From Ignavibacteria bacterium UBA7675 (GTDB taxonomy: Bacteria > Bacteroidota > Ignavibacteria > Kapaibacteriales > UB7675), in assembly GCA_002483085.1 (NCBI GenBank), contig DLHF01000036.1:1-64000 (forward strand): a DNA stretch of 64,000 nt, written 5' to 3'. The notes under the pieces were generated by a model that saw only the letters and a program-made list of their open reading frames with translations, was not told where the DNA came from and did no database searches. Each line of letters begins with the position of its first letter. The first letter of the stretch is position 1. The position numbers and the translations under genes were made by a program. Shown piece after piece: positions 63,963 to 64,000 of the stretch.

Positions 63963-64000
63963 TTTTTGATCAGTTTTTTTTGTTTTTGATACGATAACAG

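Overview
The window looks like a chromosomal segment from a Bacteroidota/Chlorobiota-type bacterium, most plausibly a Kapabacteria or Ignavibacteria-like lineage. The assignment is inferred, with no database search. It rests on five large secreted proteins with type IX secretion (T9SS) type-A sorting domains (YPNP near the C-terminus, ending in basic beta-strands). Two promoters match the Bacteroidota TTG/TTTG-N19-20-TAnnTTTG pattern, in front of pheT and the initiator tRNA, and that tRNA has no encoded CCA. Shine-Dalgarno use is mixed, with both strong and weak sites. No CRISPR array, transposase, rRNA operon or prophage was seen.

Layout. 35-1711: an RmlC-like sugar epimerase and a divergent NAD-dependent nucleotide-sugar epimerase. 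1921-10426: secreted proteins (M1 aminopeptidase, DUF7948/SBBP-like protein, M36-like metallopeptidase), each with a T9SS tail. 10799-15965: a lipoprotein, two small membrane proteins, a transglutaminase-like/TPR protein and a methyltransferase. 16436-17837: a translationally coupled doxX-araC pair. 17981-23607: a cytochrome-like lipoprotein diverging from an ECF sigma/anti-sigma pair, which is followed by a heme-motif outer-membrane barrel, a two-helix membrane protein and a tandem-Rieske lipoprotein; I read this as a candidate envelope electron-transfer operon. 23675-28868: OmpA-like protein, choice-of-anchor-D T9SS protein, a decayed paralogue and YceI. 29360-34827: TPR/SARP-type regulator, small tyrosine phosphatase, poly-gamma-glutamate hydrolase-like lipoprotein, sulfatase. 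35472-49421: a small protein, a 3042-residue internally duplicated surface protein with a dockerin-like end, and a 1352-residue T9SS protein. 49936-53652: LytTR response regulator and two-component-regulator-propeller kinase. 53902-61746: rnz, rny, zapA, a coiled-coil protein and pheT, with a structured intergenic RNA candidate between zapA and rny. 61987-63962: initiator tRNA, a duplicated tRNA 3' end flanking 288 bp, and a serine beta-lactamase-like hydrolase.

The most unusual feature is a dispersed, non-coding repeat of about 216 bp, present in at least four full-length and six partial or decayed copies, all between genes. Two copies in the same orientation differ at a single base over 216 bp and bracket the 1352-residue T9SS gene. 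The family has no visible terminal inverted repeats or coding capacity. Other points of interest are the tandem-Rieske/heme-barrel operon, the duplicated giant surface protein, the tRNA-associated att-like duplication and the zapA-rny RNA candidate.
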